Below are positions 25,187 through 33,048 of a DNA stretch of 64,000 nucleotides, one piece after another. The notes beneath the pieces are model-generated. The model worked only from the letters and a program-made list of their open reading frames with translations, made no database searches and was not told where the DNA came from. The DNA lies in contig JALNZI010000002.1 in NCBI GenBank assembly GCA_023229385.1, positions 100,630-164,629 of the forward strand. The letters are read 5' to 3'. Position 1 is the stretch's first letter, and each line of letters starts with the position of its first letter. The DNA comes from Candidatus Omnitrophota bacterium (GTDB lineage: Bacteria > Omnitrophota > Gorgyraeia > Gygaellales > Profunditerraquicolaceae). The position numbers and the translations under genes were made by a program.

Positions 25187-26152
25187 TTATTTATAATTTT
25201 CTTTATACCAATTCAAGGTTCTCTTTATACCCTCTTGAAAAGAAATTTTAGGAGCCCAACCGAATACTTTTAAAGCATAGCTATTGCTTAAAGCTAATTT
25301 TGTTGGAATAGTAGGTTTAGAATTGTCATAAATAATACTTAACTTTTTACCAGATAATTCAATAATAGTTTCTACCATCTCCTTTACTGTAATAGCTTTT
25401 CCATATGATACATTTACTAATTCAAAAGGTTTTAATTGTAAATTTATAGCCTTAAGAATAAAATCTACTACATTATCTACATAAATTAAATCTCTAGCTG
25501 TGTCCTCTCCACTACCCCAAACAGTAATAGAGTCTCCATCTTTAGCATCCATAACCTTTCGTATTGTTGCGCCAAAAACATGCGAATGTTCTAAATCATA
25601 TTTGTCATGATGTCCAAAAGTATTCGAATGCCTTATTGCAATATGTTTAGTTCTTCCCAAAGAAGAATAAAACTCACACATTTTTTCAATATATACCTTA
25701 GTCCAACCAACTCCAAAATAACTTTTATGTAATGTATCATGTTCGTTAAAATCTTCTTCGGTTCTAGGATTTTCTCCAGGTTGATACATTACACCACAAC
25801 TTAAAAATATAAAATGCTTTACAGATGTTTCATAACAAGCCCTAAGAATTAAAGAATTCATTAAAGCATTATCTGTTACATGTATATAAGGTCTTTCCGT
25901 AATATCCTTAGATCCAGAAGTAACTGCAGCAGCCTGAATAACTATATCATATTGCTCTGCAAAAACGTGATCAACTCCCTTCTTTGTAGTCAAATCCACA
26001 GAGTAAAGTTTTGTTAAGCCCCTCAAAGGACAGCTTTTGCTAAAGGTTTCAACACCATAAATATCATAGTCTTCTGGGTAAGATAAAAATCTTTCTGCAA
26101 TATTTCTGCCCATAAAACCAGTTATACCACATACTAATACTTTCTTTTTCAT
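25187..26152 (-). CDS. NAD-dependent epimerase/dehydratase (GDP-fucose-synthase-like SDR)
   Basis: A 321-residue SDR starting MKKKVLVCGITGFMGRNIAE, the Rossmann loop right at the N-terminus. The ATG at 26152 overlaps the upstream stop (ATGA); an in-frame TTG five codons earlier is less likely. FLSCGVMYQPGENPRTEED and YFGVGWTKVYIEKMCEFY mark the active site; HSNTFGHHDKYDLEHSHVFG resembles the GDP-fucose synthase substrate loop. With the GMD-like gene directly upstream this suggests a GDP-6-deoxyhexose route, though the exact product is unknown. Confidence 0.82.
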   Translation of the reverse strand: MKKKVLVCGITGFMGRNIAERFLSYPEDYDIYGVETFSKSCPLRGLTKLYSVDLTTKKGVDHVFAEQYDIVIQAAAVTSGSKDITERPYIHVTDNALMNSLILRACYETSVKHFIFLSCGVMYQPGENPRTEEDFNEHDTLHKSYFGVGWTKVYIEKMCEFYSSLGRTKHIAIRHSNTFGHHDKYDLEHSHVFGATIRKVMDAKDGDSITVWGSGEDTARDLIYVDNVVDFILKAINLQLKPFELVNVSYGKAITVKEMVETIIELSGKKLSIIYDNSKPTIPTKLALSNSYALKVFGWAPKISFQEGIKRTLNWYKENYK

Positions 26153-27165
26153 ATATTTTCCCGCCAATAATGTAATAGATCAAATGCAATATCATCTAAA
26201 GTTTTTATGGGTCGCCATCCAGTATCTTCTCCGAACTTAGACCAATCTGGTATTTGAAGTGTTATATCTGTGGGTCTAATAAGATCGGGGTCTACTATTA
26301 TATCAAAATATTCTCTAGGTATTATACTTTTGGATAAAAGATTCTCGAGAGCATCTCCTACAGTATACGTATGATCCCCCCCAATATTATATACCTCTCC
26401 CACCTTACCTTTTGTGGCAGCTAACCAGTATGCTTTCACCGCATCATCTATATGGGCGTATGTTCTAACAGAATTAAGATTACCTACTTTTATGGGAAAT
26501 ACAAGTTCTTTTGTAGTAAAATCATAAAATGTATCTGTTACCTTTTTTTCATGAATTGCAATTTGACGAGCAAAACTTGATAATGCAAATTGCTTCCCTC
26601 TTCTAGCCCCCTCATGACTAAACATACGAGTAACAATAATTTTCAAGCCAAAAGCTTTCTGATAATACTGAGAAAAAAGATCTTGTGTTACTTTGGATAT
26701 GCTATAAGGATTTGCAGCTCTAATTGGGTTATTTTCTTTTATAGGAACTTCTTCGGGTAAGGGCATGCCATATACTTCGGAAGAACTAACAGAAATAATT
26801 ATTGGGTCACATTCATTTCTAATTTTTGCTTGATATAATTCTTCTAATAAATTTACAGTGCCTATCCCATTATTAGAAAGGGTATAAACTGGAGTAAAAA
26901 AACTAGACCCAGGAAAACTTTGAGCTGCAAAATGAAAAACATAATCAGGCTTAGCTTCTTGAATAAGTCTATTTAAACTCCCCCTATCAAAAAGATCTGC
27001 CTCTATAAATCTAACCCTAGGATTGCCATAAAGATGTTTTATATTTTCATCACGACTCCTCCAACGTCGGCCTGCAAAAATCATAGCCTCTGGGATATTC
27101 TTTAAAATATAATCTGCCATATGGCTTCCTACAAACCCTGTAATACCTGTAATAAGTATATTCAT
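26149..27165 (-). CDS. GDP-mannose 4,6-dehydratase-like SDR
   Basis: A 338-residue SDR. ITGITGFVGSHMADYIL is the NAD loop, FHFAAQSFPGSSFFTPVYTL and SVSSSEVYGMPLPEEVPIKE match the dehydratase substrate region, NPYSISKVTQDL is the canonical Y-x3-K pair, and RMFSHEGARRGKQFALSSFA lines the GDP-mannose site in GMD/RMD-like enzymes. It would make the 4-keto-6-deoxy intermediate from a nucleoside diphosphate hexose, the entry step for the downstream epimerases and the keto-sugar-dependent TPP enzymes. Confidence 0.84.
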   Translation of the reverse strand: MNILITGITGFVGSHMADYILKNIPEAMIFAGRRWRSRDENIKHLYGNPRVRFIEADLFDRGSLNRLIQEAKPDYVFHFAAQSFPGSSFFTPVYTLSNNGIGTVNLLEELYQAKIRNECDPIIISVSSSEVYGMPLPEEVPIKENNPIRAANPYSISKVTQDLFSQYYQKAFGLKIIVTRMFSHEGARRGKQFALSSFARQIAIHEKKVTDTFYDFTTKELVFPIKVGNLNSVRTYAHIDDAVKAYWLAATKGKVGEVYNIGGDHTYTVGDALENLLSKSIIPREYFDIIVDPDLIRPTDITLQIPDWSKFGEDTGWRPIKTLDDIAFDLLHYWRENI

Positions 27166-27166
27166 A

Positions 27167-27853
27167 TTAATCCTTTATATCTTTTCCATATAATTTAATA
27201 TAATTAACAAGTTTATTTATATCATTTTCTCTTTCCTGACCCATCTCTGTAGACCAAAAATTAGGAGATGTAGTGCCTTTGTGAGAATTAGTATCCATTT
27301 CTGTTTGATCACCTATAGCCACATAATGCCTTACACTAATATCATTTACAACACCATATATTCCACTTCTAGGCCCAATCATCTCCATCCAAGTGTCCGT
27401 ATGAGCATTTAATGATAAATGCCCCAGTATCTCAAAAACTTTTCTATTTACAACTAAATAAATAAGACTACTTAAATTATGATTAAATACATGTTGAAGT
27501 TTCAAAATGCAAATTGTATTTAAATAGGGATATAAATAATTATCCCAATTATCTGTAAGCATTTCACTATCATCACTATAGCAAAATATTAATTTACCCT
27601 GTGCAATTTTACACATCTCATTTGTAAATAAATGAATAGAGGCATAACCCCCTAACCTGTCTCCTATTATAGTTTTTAAATTAGAATAGCTTAAGGTTTT
27701 TACAAAGTCTATGGTTTCTAAATCATCCTCATCTATACGTAAAATCACCTCTATTGCTTCTGGTTTAGAACACTTAGAATATAAAGATTCTAATGCTCTT
27801 TTAAGCATAATAGACCTGCCCCGCGTGGGTATTGTAACAGAAATATTAATCAT
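27167..27853 (-). CDS. GT2-family glycosyltransferase
   Basis: A 228-residue GT-A protein: ISVTIPTRGRSIMLKRALES at the N-terminus, EVILRIDEDDLETIDFV, and CYSDDSEMLTDNWDNYLYPY with the aspartates near residue 85-90. Short for the family, so it may transfer to a small acceptor or work with a partner. It lies directly after the GMD-like gene (1 base), with no membrane segment. Confidence 0.76.
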   Translation of the reverse strand: MINISVTIPTRGRSIMLKRALESLYSKCSKPEAIEVILRIDEDDLETIDFVKTLSYSNLKTIIGDRLGGYASIHLFTNEMCKIAQGKLIFCYSDDSEMLTDNWDNYLYPYLNTICILKLQHVFNHNLSSLIYLVVNRKVFEILGHLSLNAHTDTWMEMIGPRSGIYGVVNDISVRHYVAIGDQTEMDTNSHKGTTSPNFWSTEMGQERENDINKLVNYIKLYGKDIKD

Positions 27854-27860
27854 AATTATG

Positions 27861-28565
27861 CTATAAAATAAGATTTATAAGATTTTGAGGTAGTAAAGCT
27901 ATTTCATCATCAGGAACATGTGCAGCATTTAAATACCTAGTTTCGCTTCCTGGACCCCCACCAGCAGCCTCCATTTGTGCCTGAAATTTTTGATATCTTC
28001 TACCTCTGTTCAATAATGCTTCATCACTTTGTCTCATTGAATTTTCAAAAATTGTAATGCCTTGACAAACAGGTAAGCCTGAATGCTGCCCCTGCAATTT
28101 TTCATGAAATTCTGTAGCAAATATAGGACCCCTTCGCCATAGCCTCATATTAACTCCCCGAGGCCAATTTCTAAAGTAGTGATACTTATCTTTAGCAGTA
28201 AAAAACATATGAAAATCCCACATAGGGGCTCTATCATAATAACCTGCTTTAAAAACCTCTGCAAAATTCTTTGTCCAAGACATATCTGCATCTGGAAAAA
28301 ATATATAATCACCTGTAACTTTCTCTAAAGCCCTATTTTTTTGCTTTCCAAATGTATCAAAAAGATTCTCTATTAAAACTAAAGGAATTTCCTCCCCATA
28401 CCTTTTTATAATACCCAAAGTATTGTCCTTACTGCCCCCGTCAACAATAACAACCTCTTTTAAATCCTGTTGCAACACAGCTTTAGTGTATACACAACAG
28501 TTTAAAAATTCCTCAATTACTTCTGATTCATCTTGGCAAATTGTACAAATACTTAGGGTTGACAT
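27861..28565 (-). CDS. GT2-family glycosyltransferase
   Basis: A 234-residue GT2 protein: LSICTICQDESEVIEEFLNC, VVIVDGGSKDNTLGIIKRYG (donor-binding), FGKQKNRALEKVTGDYIFF ending in PDADMSW (the D-x-D metal motif, about 87-95), and ATEFHEKLQG at the acceptor side. This is the WaaE/KdtX-like pattern for transferring hexoses or heptoses to surface glycans; the exact acceptor is unknown. Its start overlaps the previous stop (TAATG). Confidence 0.82.
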   Translation of the reverse strand: MSTLSICTICQDESEVIEEFLNCCVYTKAVLQQDLKEVVIVDGGSKDNTLGIIKRYGEEIPLVLIENLFDTFGKQKNRALEKVTGDYIFFPDADMSWTKNFAEVFKAGYYDRAPMWDFHMFFTAKDKYHYFRNWPRGVNMRLWRRGPIFATEFHEKLQGQHSGLPVCQGITIFENSMRQSDEALLNRGRRYQKFQAQMEAAGGGPGSETRYLNAAHVPDDEIALLPQNLINLIL

Positions 28566-29395
28566 TATATCTTCAATCCTTCTATCATTTTACTATCAAA
28601 TTGTTCCCAACCACTATCTTTAAATTTCTGAATACGTTGATGCATTACTGCTGGATGAGTTCCTACAAAATCTTTTACCCTACCCTCTCGTATATTAGAT
28701 TCAAAAAGATATAAATAATCACAATAATCGCCACCTAGTTTTTCAGACATCTCACGCATTTTTGGATCCGGAAATCCAAGATCAACATAGAGCTGCTGAA
28801 AGTCCCACTCTTTCAAAAACCCTTTTTCAGAACTGTGTACTTTTCCATAATGATACACCATAATTTCTGTATCTTTTACTTCACAAGGATCATATCCGGG
28901 TTTATCTAATTGACAAGCATCTCCAGCTAACCACCAACCAGAACCCTTGCGAGCAATACGAATTATATTTTGATAGCAAAATGGGAATACCTTGCTATAA
29001 GATCCTAGGAAATGTGTATAATTAGTTTTTAAAGCATTTACTTTATCTGGAGCCCCTTCTAAAGCTTTCTTAATCACATCATAATTATTTTCATGAATAA
29101 CCTCATCTGCTTGAATCTGCCACTTCCAGTCTGTAGATAAGAAAGGAATACAATAATTTGCCATTTGAGATAAACCAGAATGATGGGCAATCCACTCCCT
29201 TTGAACTAACTTTACTTTTGGATATTGAGCAGCAAACTTTTGAAGTTCTTCCCAAGTATTGTCTTTATCACTATAGCATTCACAAATAACAATCTGATCA
29301 GCTATAGGCATTACAGAAAGAAGTGACTCACGCCAGGGGTAATCATAAAAATTAACGTTACGGGCGAATTGGTATATTCCTAATGTATTAGACAT
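28565..29395 (-). CDS. GT2-like glycosyltransferase
   Basis: A 276-residue GT-A-like protein. SLLSVMPIADQIVICECYSD is the donor strand, NYCIPFLSTDWKWQIQADEV carries the metal-site acidic residues (QADE near residue 90), and FLGSYSKVFPFCYQNIIRIA with HYGKVHSSEKGFLKEW forms the acceptor part. It overlaps the zinc-ribbon gene by 8 bases. Substrates are unknown. Confidence 0.74.
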   Translation of the reverse strand: MSNTLGIYQFARNVNFYDYPWRESLLSVMPIADQIVICECYSDKDNTWEELQKFAAQYPKVKLVQREWIAHHSGLSQMANYCIPFLSTDWKWQIQADEVIHENNYDVIKKALEGAPDKVNALKTNYTHFLGSYSKVFPFCYQNIIRIARKGSGWWLAGDACQLDKPGYDPCEVKDTEIMVYHYGKVHSSEKGFLKEWDFQQLYVDLGFPDPKMREMSEKLGGDYCDYLYLFESNIREGRVKDFVGTHPAVMHQRIQKFKDSGWEQFDSKMIEGLKI

Positions 29396-29672
29396 TCTGT
29401 CTTTCCTTAATTTGTTTTTCTATTTTATCCCTTAAAGCCCCTGTCTCATGCCCATAACCATCCTCACGCCTTTTTAATTGCTCATTTTTTTCTTTAGTAA
29501 CTGCTCCTGAATCTTTTGAATCTACAGAGGTTCCCATCTTTGTATGAATTCTTGTTGGAAATAATCTACCCATTATTGCACCACATTTAAAACAAATCCT
29601 AAAGGCTTCTTGATTAGGAATATCCAATTCTTCAAAATCACATTCCGGACATTTAAAATCAAAAATTGGCAT
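29388..29672 (-). CDS. FmdB-like zinc-ribbon protein
   Basis: A 94-residue protein beginning MPIFDFKCPECDFEELDI with a second pair CFKCG (about residues 32-36): a CxxC...CxxC zinc ribbon of the FmdB/regulatory type common in phages and bacteria. The C-terminus is charged and probably disordered (KEKNEQLKRREDGYGHETG). Function unknown; possibly a small regulator or a structural adaptor. It sits between two glycosyltransferase genes with overlaps on both sides. Confidence 0.72.
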   Translation of the reverse strand: MPIFDFKCPECDFEELDIPNQEAFRICFKCGAIMGRLFPTRIHTKMGTSVDSKDSGAVTKEKNEQLKRREDGYGHETGALRDKIEKQIKERQNV

Positions 29673-30595
29673 TAGATTAGTCCTAAAGTTTTATCAATAG
29701 CTAATTTTAATTGATTTTTTGTATTTTCTTTATTATAACTATCCACAGTTTTTGAAGCCCTATAAATAATATCCATCATAAACTTTCTATCAAATTTAGA
29801 TAATATTCTTGATAATACAGTTGCCAAATTTTGGGCATCACCATCCGCACAGATCATACTATTAATACCATTCTGCATGTAATCAGTACCCCCACCCCCA
29901 GTATAACCAACCACTAATGTGTTACTTGCAAAAGCCTCTAATGGAGGTAGTGAAAGCCCCTCCGGGTAAGAGTGAGCAAAAAATATGTCTGCCAGTCTTA
30001 TTTGTTTGGCGAACTCATCTTCAGAGACGTCCTCTAAAAACTTGACCGACATAATCTTCCTCACTTCACTTGGTAAATAAAAATTAACAGCCTCCCAACG
30101 ATCTCTCCCTGCTTTTCTTTCCTGAACTAACATATTAATTTTACCCAATTGAAACTTCTCAATAATTTTATCTGGATAAAACACTAACCTATCAATAAAG
30201 GGTGTAACTCTATACCCAGGATGCCCTATTTTGTTCTGATTCCACTCTGAGGAGACCCAAAACTGTATTCCGGTATAGTCAGCCCCTTTATTAAAAAAAA
30301 CCTCACCCTGCACGTAACTGACAAGATACTGAGCTTTAAATCGCCTTAGTTCATCTATATCTTCCCAACCCACCACCAAAACATCATTATCCTGTTCTAA
30401 TTGGTTCCAAACAGATCCCCAACTCTTTACAATGGTATTATGCTTAAACCAAGTAGGAATAGCAAATTCATTAGGAACCGCAACACAACTATCATATCCC
30501 AACTCCCTTTCTAATTCAGATAATTGAAAGTGAACCTTTATTCCACCACTTGGATCTGTATTTTTAGGAATTACATGAACTATCTTATTTGTCAT
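29672..30595 (-). CDS. GT4-like glycosyltransferase (GT-B fold)
   Basis: A 307-residue GT-B protein: KIVHVIPKNTDPSGGIKVHF at the N-terminus (acceptor domain), then a C-terminal donor domain with SYPEGLSLPPLEAFASNTLV and GYTGGGGTDYMQNGINSMI (about residues 210-250), the E-x7-E-type region for nucleotide-sugar binding. Short for GT4 (usually about 370). Start ATG overlaps the upstream stop (ATGA). Confidence 0.78.
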   Translation of the reverse strand: MTNKIVHVIPKNTDPSGGIKVHFQLSELERELGYDSCVAVPNEFAIPTWFKHNTIVKSWGSVWNQLEQDNDVLVVGWEDIDELRRFKAQYLVSYVQGEVFFNKGADYTGIQFWVSSEWNQNKIGHPGYRVTPFIDRLVFYPDKIIEKFQLGKINMLVQERKAGRDRWEAVNFYLPSEVRKIMSVKFLEDVSEDEFAKQIRLADIFFAHSYPEGLSLPPLEAFASNTLVVGYTGGGGTDYMQNGINSMICADGDAQNLATVLSRILSKFDRKFMMDIIYRASKTVDSYNKENTKNQLKLAIDKTLGLI

Positions 30596-30867
30596 GCTTT
30601 CCCATCTTCTTCGTCTAATTCTTCTTTGGATTTTGAAACCCCCTCCTCAAGGGTTACACCGCAGGCTAGACAAACTTTGTAACCCTTCATTATGGCCAAC
30701 ATATCTTCGGGATGAGGACAAAATTCTCCGGGCTTCCTATAAACAGATGAAGAATCAGAGACCATATTGGCATTATGAAATTCTTGAACGGGATCTGCTT
30801 GACCCCCTGCAGCCAACCTTGCTTTCTCCCGCTCCCATCTTTCCATTGGAGATAATTCTATAGCCAT
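30592..30867 (-). CDS. Small putative zinc-binding protein
   Basis: A 91-residue protein with FCPHPEDMLAIMKGYKVCLA and CG (about residues 49-70), giving a C-x-H...C-x2-C metal site, and an acidic C-terminus (KSKEELDEEDGKA). The N-terminal MERWEREKARLAAGG is helical. No named family. It is the first gene downstream of the pentanucleotide repeat region, in the same operon as the GT4-like gene. Confidence 0.6.
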   Translation of the reverse strand: MAIELSPMERWEREKARLAAGGQADPVQEFHNANMVSDSSSVYRKPGEFCPHPEDMLAIMKGYKVCLACGVTLEEGVSKSKEELDEEDGKA

Positions 30868-30930
30868 AATTATTTATCTTTAATATTAATATTAATTTAA
30901 ACTAAATGAATTATCTTTATTAGGTAATCT

Positions 30931-30980
30931 TAACTTAACTTAACTTTACTTTACTTTACTTTACTTTACTTTACTTTACT
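30931..30980. repeat. Pentanucleotide tandem repeat, (TAACT)3(TTACT)7
   Basis: Ten contiguous 5-base units on the plus strand: three TAACT, then seven TTACT. The right end of the array contains the stop codon of the 30971-31180 gene. The rest is in the 103-base gap before the next gene. The two unit types meet at one boundary, as if a point variant was spread by slippage. Every frame through the array meets TAA quickly, so copy number cannot extend the gene. Confidence 0.95.
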
Positions 30981-31180
30981 TCATCTATGGTAAGGAGTTC
31001 TCCTAAATATTTTCCTCCAGCAGAATGAATTCCATATAATTGATCCTCAAGATTATTTGTCTTACTTATTTTTACAGCCATTTTCCCATCAGCTAGCATT
31101 ACAGAAACTACCTTCTGCCCTATTGAAATCTGTTCCGGTATATCAGAATAATCTGTAGCATTTTTATATATTCCTGCCAT
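30971..31180 (-). CDS. Small unknown phage protein
   Basis: A 69-residue protein, MAGIYKNATDYSDIPEQISI at the N-terminus, ending LLTIDEVK inside the pentanucleotide array. GAGGTGACTT precedes the ATG. Beta-rich pattern (QKVVSVMLADGKMAVKI). No family recognised. First of three short genes between the zinc-site protein and the TnpB-family gene. Confidence 0.6.
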   Translation of the reverse strand: MAGIYKNATDYSDIPEQISIGQKVVSVMLADGKMAVKISKTNNLEDQLYGIHSAGGKYLGELLTIDEVK

Positions 31181-31188
31181 AAGTCACC

Positions 31189-31416
31189 TCAAAACCTTCC
31201 TATCAAAGCTTCAAAAATAAATCTTCTAACTCTCCAACAATTTTTAATTTTATTCAAAATTCTATAAAACCAAGAATTATCCACAGAATGTAAACTACAT
31301 TTACCATCAGTTAGGTGTCTACTCCTAATACATGAAAATAAGGGATTCAGCTTACCCAAACAAGGCAATTCTGTATTAAAACAAAAAAATTGTAGTATTT
31401 TTCTTATATAAATCAT
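31189..31416 (-). CDS. Small cysteine-containing unknown protein
   Basis: A 75-residue protein starting MIYIRKILQFFCFNTELPCL, with a hydrophobic N-terminal helix and four cysteines, and a basic C-terminus (KIKNCWRVRRFIFEAL). AGGAAAATGAT precedes the ATG. Could be membrane-associated, but there is no clear span. No family recognised. Confidence 0.5.
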   Translation of the reverse strand: MIYIRKILQFFCFNTELPCLGKLNPLFSCIRSRHLTDGKCSLHSVDNSWFYRILNKIKNCWRVRRFIFEALIGRF

Positions 31417-31417
31417 A

Positions 31418-31609
31418 TCATTTTCCTACAAAATCAGTCTTTACATCTAACAATAAACCATCCATATTCTCTTTCATATACTTTGTAACACCTTTGAATC
31501 CAGCCTCTTCTGCATCATAATCAAAACCCCTAAAACTAACTCGAGCAGGGTAAGCTTCTAAAACTGTTCCATCATCTTCCTGAACTAAAACAATAGCCCA
31601 TGATATCAT
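31418..31609 (-). CDS. Small unknown phage protein
   Basis: A 63-residue protein, MISWAIVLVQEDDGTVLEAY at the N-terminus, alpha/beta pattern. It begins 9 bases after the TnpB-family stop with only a poor ribosome site. No family recognised. Confidence 0.5.
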   Translation of the reverse strand: MISWAIVLVQEDDGTVLEAYPARVSFRGFDYDAEEAGFKGVTKYMKENMDGLLLDVKTDFVGK

Positions 31610-31618
31610 CCATAGTTT

Positions 31619-32689
31619 TCATATAGACATTCCTGTTAATTGTTCCATCGCTGGAGCCTTGAGGTTGTATCCCAACCCAAGATGTAGAACATTAATGGCA
31701 GCATTAATATCTCTGTCATGATGCGCCCCACAAGCACAGTTCCACTCTCTTACCGCAAGTCCGCTAAAGCCTGTGGGACCAGTTTTGGCTCCACAACTTG
31801 AACAGATCATGGTGGTGAATTTGCTATTAACTAAAATGGTTTTCCTATCTGCATGAACTGCACTTTTATAGTTTATCATTTTAATTAAGTTACCTATAGA
31901 TGCTTCTAAAATTGATTTACCAAATTTCTTTTGCTGTCCTTTTAAATTATCATTTGTTATGTAAATAGTAGAGTAATTCTCAACAAGGTTTCTACTAATT
32001 TTATGATTTCTATCTTTTCTACGATTTGCTTGATGCTCTTGTATTCTTCCTATTAATTTATAATTTCTGCCTCTAGTAGCTTGAGCTAATCTTTTAGCTC
32101 CCAACTTTAGTTCTCTAGGATTCTCAAATTTAACCCCATCAGATAAGGTTAATAAAGAATGAAAACCTGTATCAATTCCAACTATAGGAGCATTTTCTTT
32201 TACTTCAAACTTATGGTTAGTATCAATAGTAATAAGTAAATACCAACCAGAGGCTCTTTTAATAATTCTACTGCATTTTATTTTACCCTCCGGAATATCT
32301 TGCTTAAAGAATCTAACTTTACCTAAACCAAGTAATTTTATTTCCTTTTCTCCTATAGACTTTATAGAATCAGGAAAAGGTATACTATTTAATTTATTTC
32401 TTCTTCCTTTAAAATGAGGCTTCTTTGAGAGCTTTTTGAAACATCTTTGCCAAGAAATCCAAGCCTGTACAAGCACCCCGCTTATTACATGGGCTGGAAT
32501 TTTAAGCTTTTTACTATGTAATTTAATAAGATTAATAAGATCAAATTTACCATAATAAATCTTATCCTTTGCATCCAATTCTATCTTTCTTACAGTCCAG
32601 TTATACACAGAGGTGAGATGAAATAACCATCTTTCAAGTTCTGCTTCTTGCTTCTTTGTAAGTTTAAGTTTTAACTCTCGAATTATCAT
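31619..32689 (-). CDS. tnpB: TnpB/OrfB-family RuvC protein with altered RuvC-II site
   Basis: A 356-residue IS200/IS605 OrfB (TnpB) protein. An N-terminal helical domain is followed by RuvC-I VGIDTGFHSLLT (D173), a zinc ribbon CSSCG...CACG (296-321) and RuvC-III HDRDINAAINV (D325/D327). The RuvC-II strand reads IYITNDNLKG, so the usual catalytic Glu (as in IVVEDLNVKG) is Thr245. It is either nuclease-dead or uses a shifted glutamate such as E262 in the next helix. Known TnpBs are RNA-guided nucleases. There is no room for a guide RNA region downstream (9 bases to the next gene) and only 1 base upstream, so it looks domesticated inside the operon. Confidence 0.85.
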   Translation of the reverse strand: MIIRELKLKLTKKQEAELERWLFHLTSVYNWTVRKIELDAKDKIYYGKFDLINLIKLHSKKLKIPAHVISGVLVQAWISWQRCFKKLSKKPHFKGRRNKLNSIPFPDSIKSIGEKEIKLLGLGKVRFFKQDIPEGKIKCSRIIKRASGWYLLITIDTNHKFEVKENAPIVGIDTGFHSLLTLSDGVKFENPRELKLGAKRLAQATRGRNYKLIGRIQEHQANRRKDRNHKISRNLVENYSTIYITNDNLKGQQKKFGKSILEASIGNLIKMINYKSAVHADRKTILVNSKFTTMICSSCGAKTGPTGFSGLAVREWNCACGAHHDRDINAAINVLHLGLGYNLKAPAMEQLTGMSI

Positions 32690-32690
32690 A

Positions 32691-33047
32691 TTAAAAATAT
32701 ATAATATTTATTGTGCAGAATCCTATTGATCCACCAAAGAAGTTTTGTATCTTGAAATTCTTTCCAGGTCTTACGTTCCATTTTAATCTCCAATTATTAT
32801 TTCTAATATTTTGCGGCCAGATCCCATATATATATAAAACTGTGTCATTTCTAGTTGTAACTATCTTTGTTGCATCTTTCCAACCCCCACCATATTTATA
32901 TTTGATATATCCATTTGTTGTATCATAAATATATGCAGAATTTTTATATACCTCTGGTAAAGGTTTCCCCACTATTATTGGATGTTGTTCTACACTTAAA
33001 CACCCACTTAAAATAAATAAAAAAATAAATTTCATAAATAAATACAT
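32691..33047 (-). CDS. Phage lipoprotein
   Basis: A 118-residue protein with a signal peptide: MYLFMKFIFLFILSGCLS, where LSGC is a lipobox cleaved before the cysteine. The mature part is small and beta-rich (YIYDTTNGYIKYKYGGGW, IWPQNIRNNNWRLKW). The start at 33047 follows GGAGAT; an in-frame TTG 4 codons up overlaps that site. It would be lipid-anchored on the host membrane. Known phage lipoproteins such as T5 Llp block superinfection by acting on receptors; whether this one does is open. It ends 1 base before the TnpB-family gene. Confidence 0.72.
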   Translation of the reverse strand: MYLFMKFIFLFILSGCLSVEQHPIIVGKPLPEVYKNSAYIYDTTNGYIKYKYGGGWKDATKIVTTRNDTVLYIYGIWPQNIRNNNWRLKWNVRPGKNFKIQNFFGGSIGFCTINIIYF

Positions 33048-33048
33048 A

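Noticed and set aside
30931..30980. CRISPR-like array
   Set aside because: Units are contiguous without spacers and only five bases long; it is a tandem repeat. The same holds for 40081-40134 and 62811-62838.
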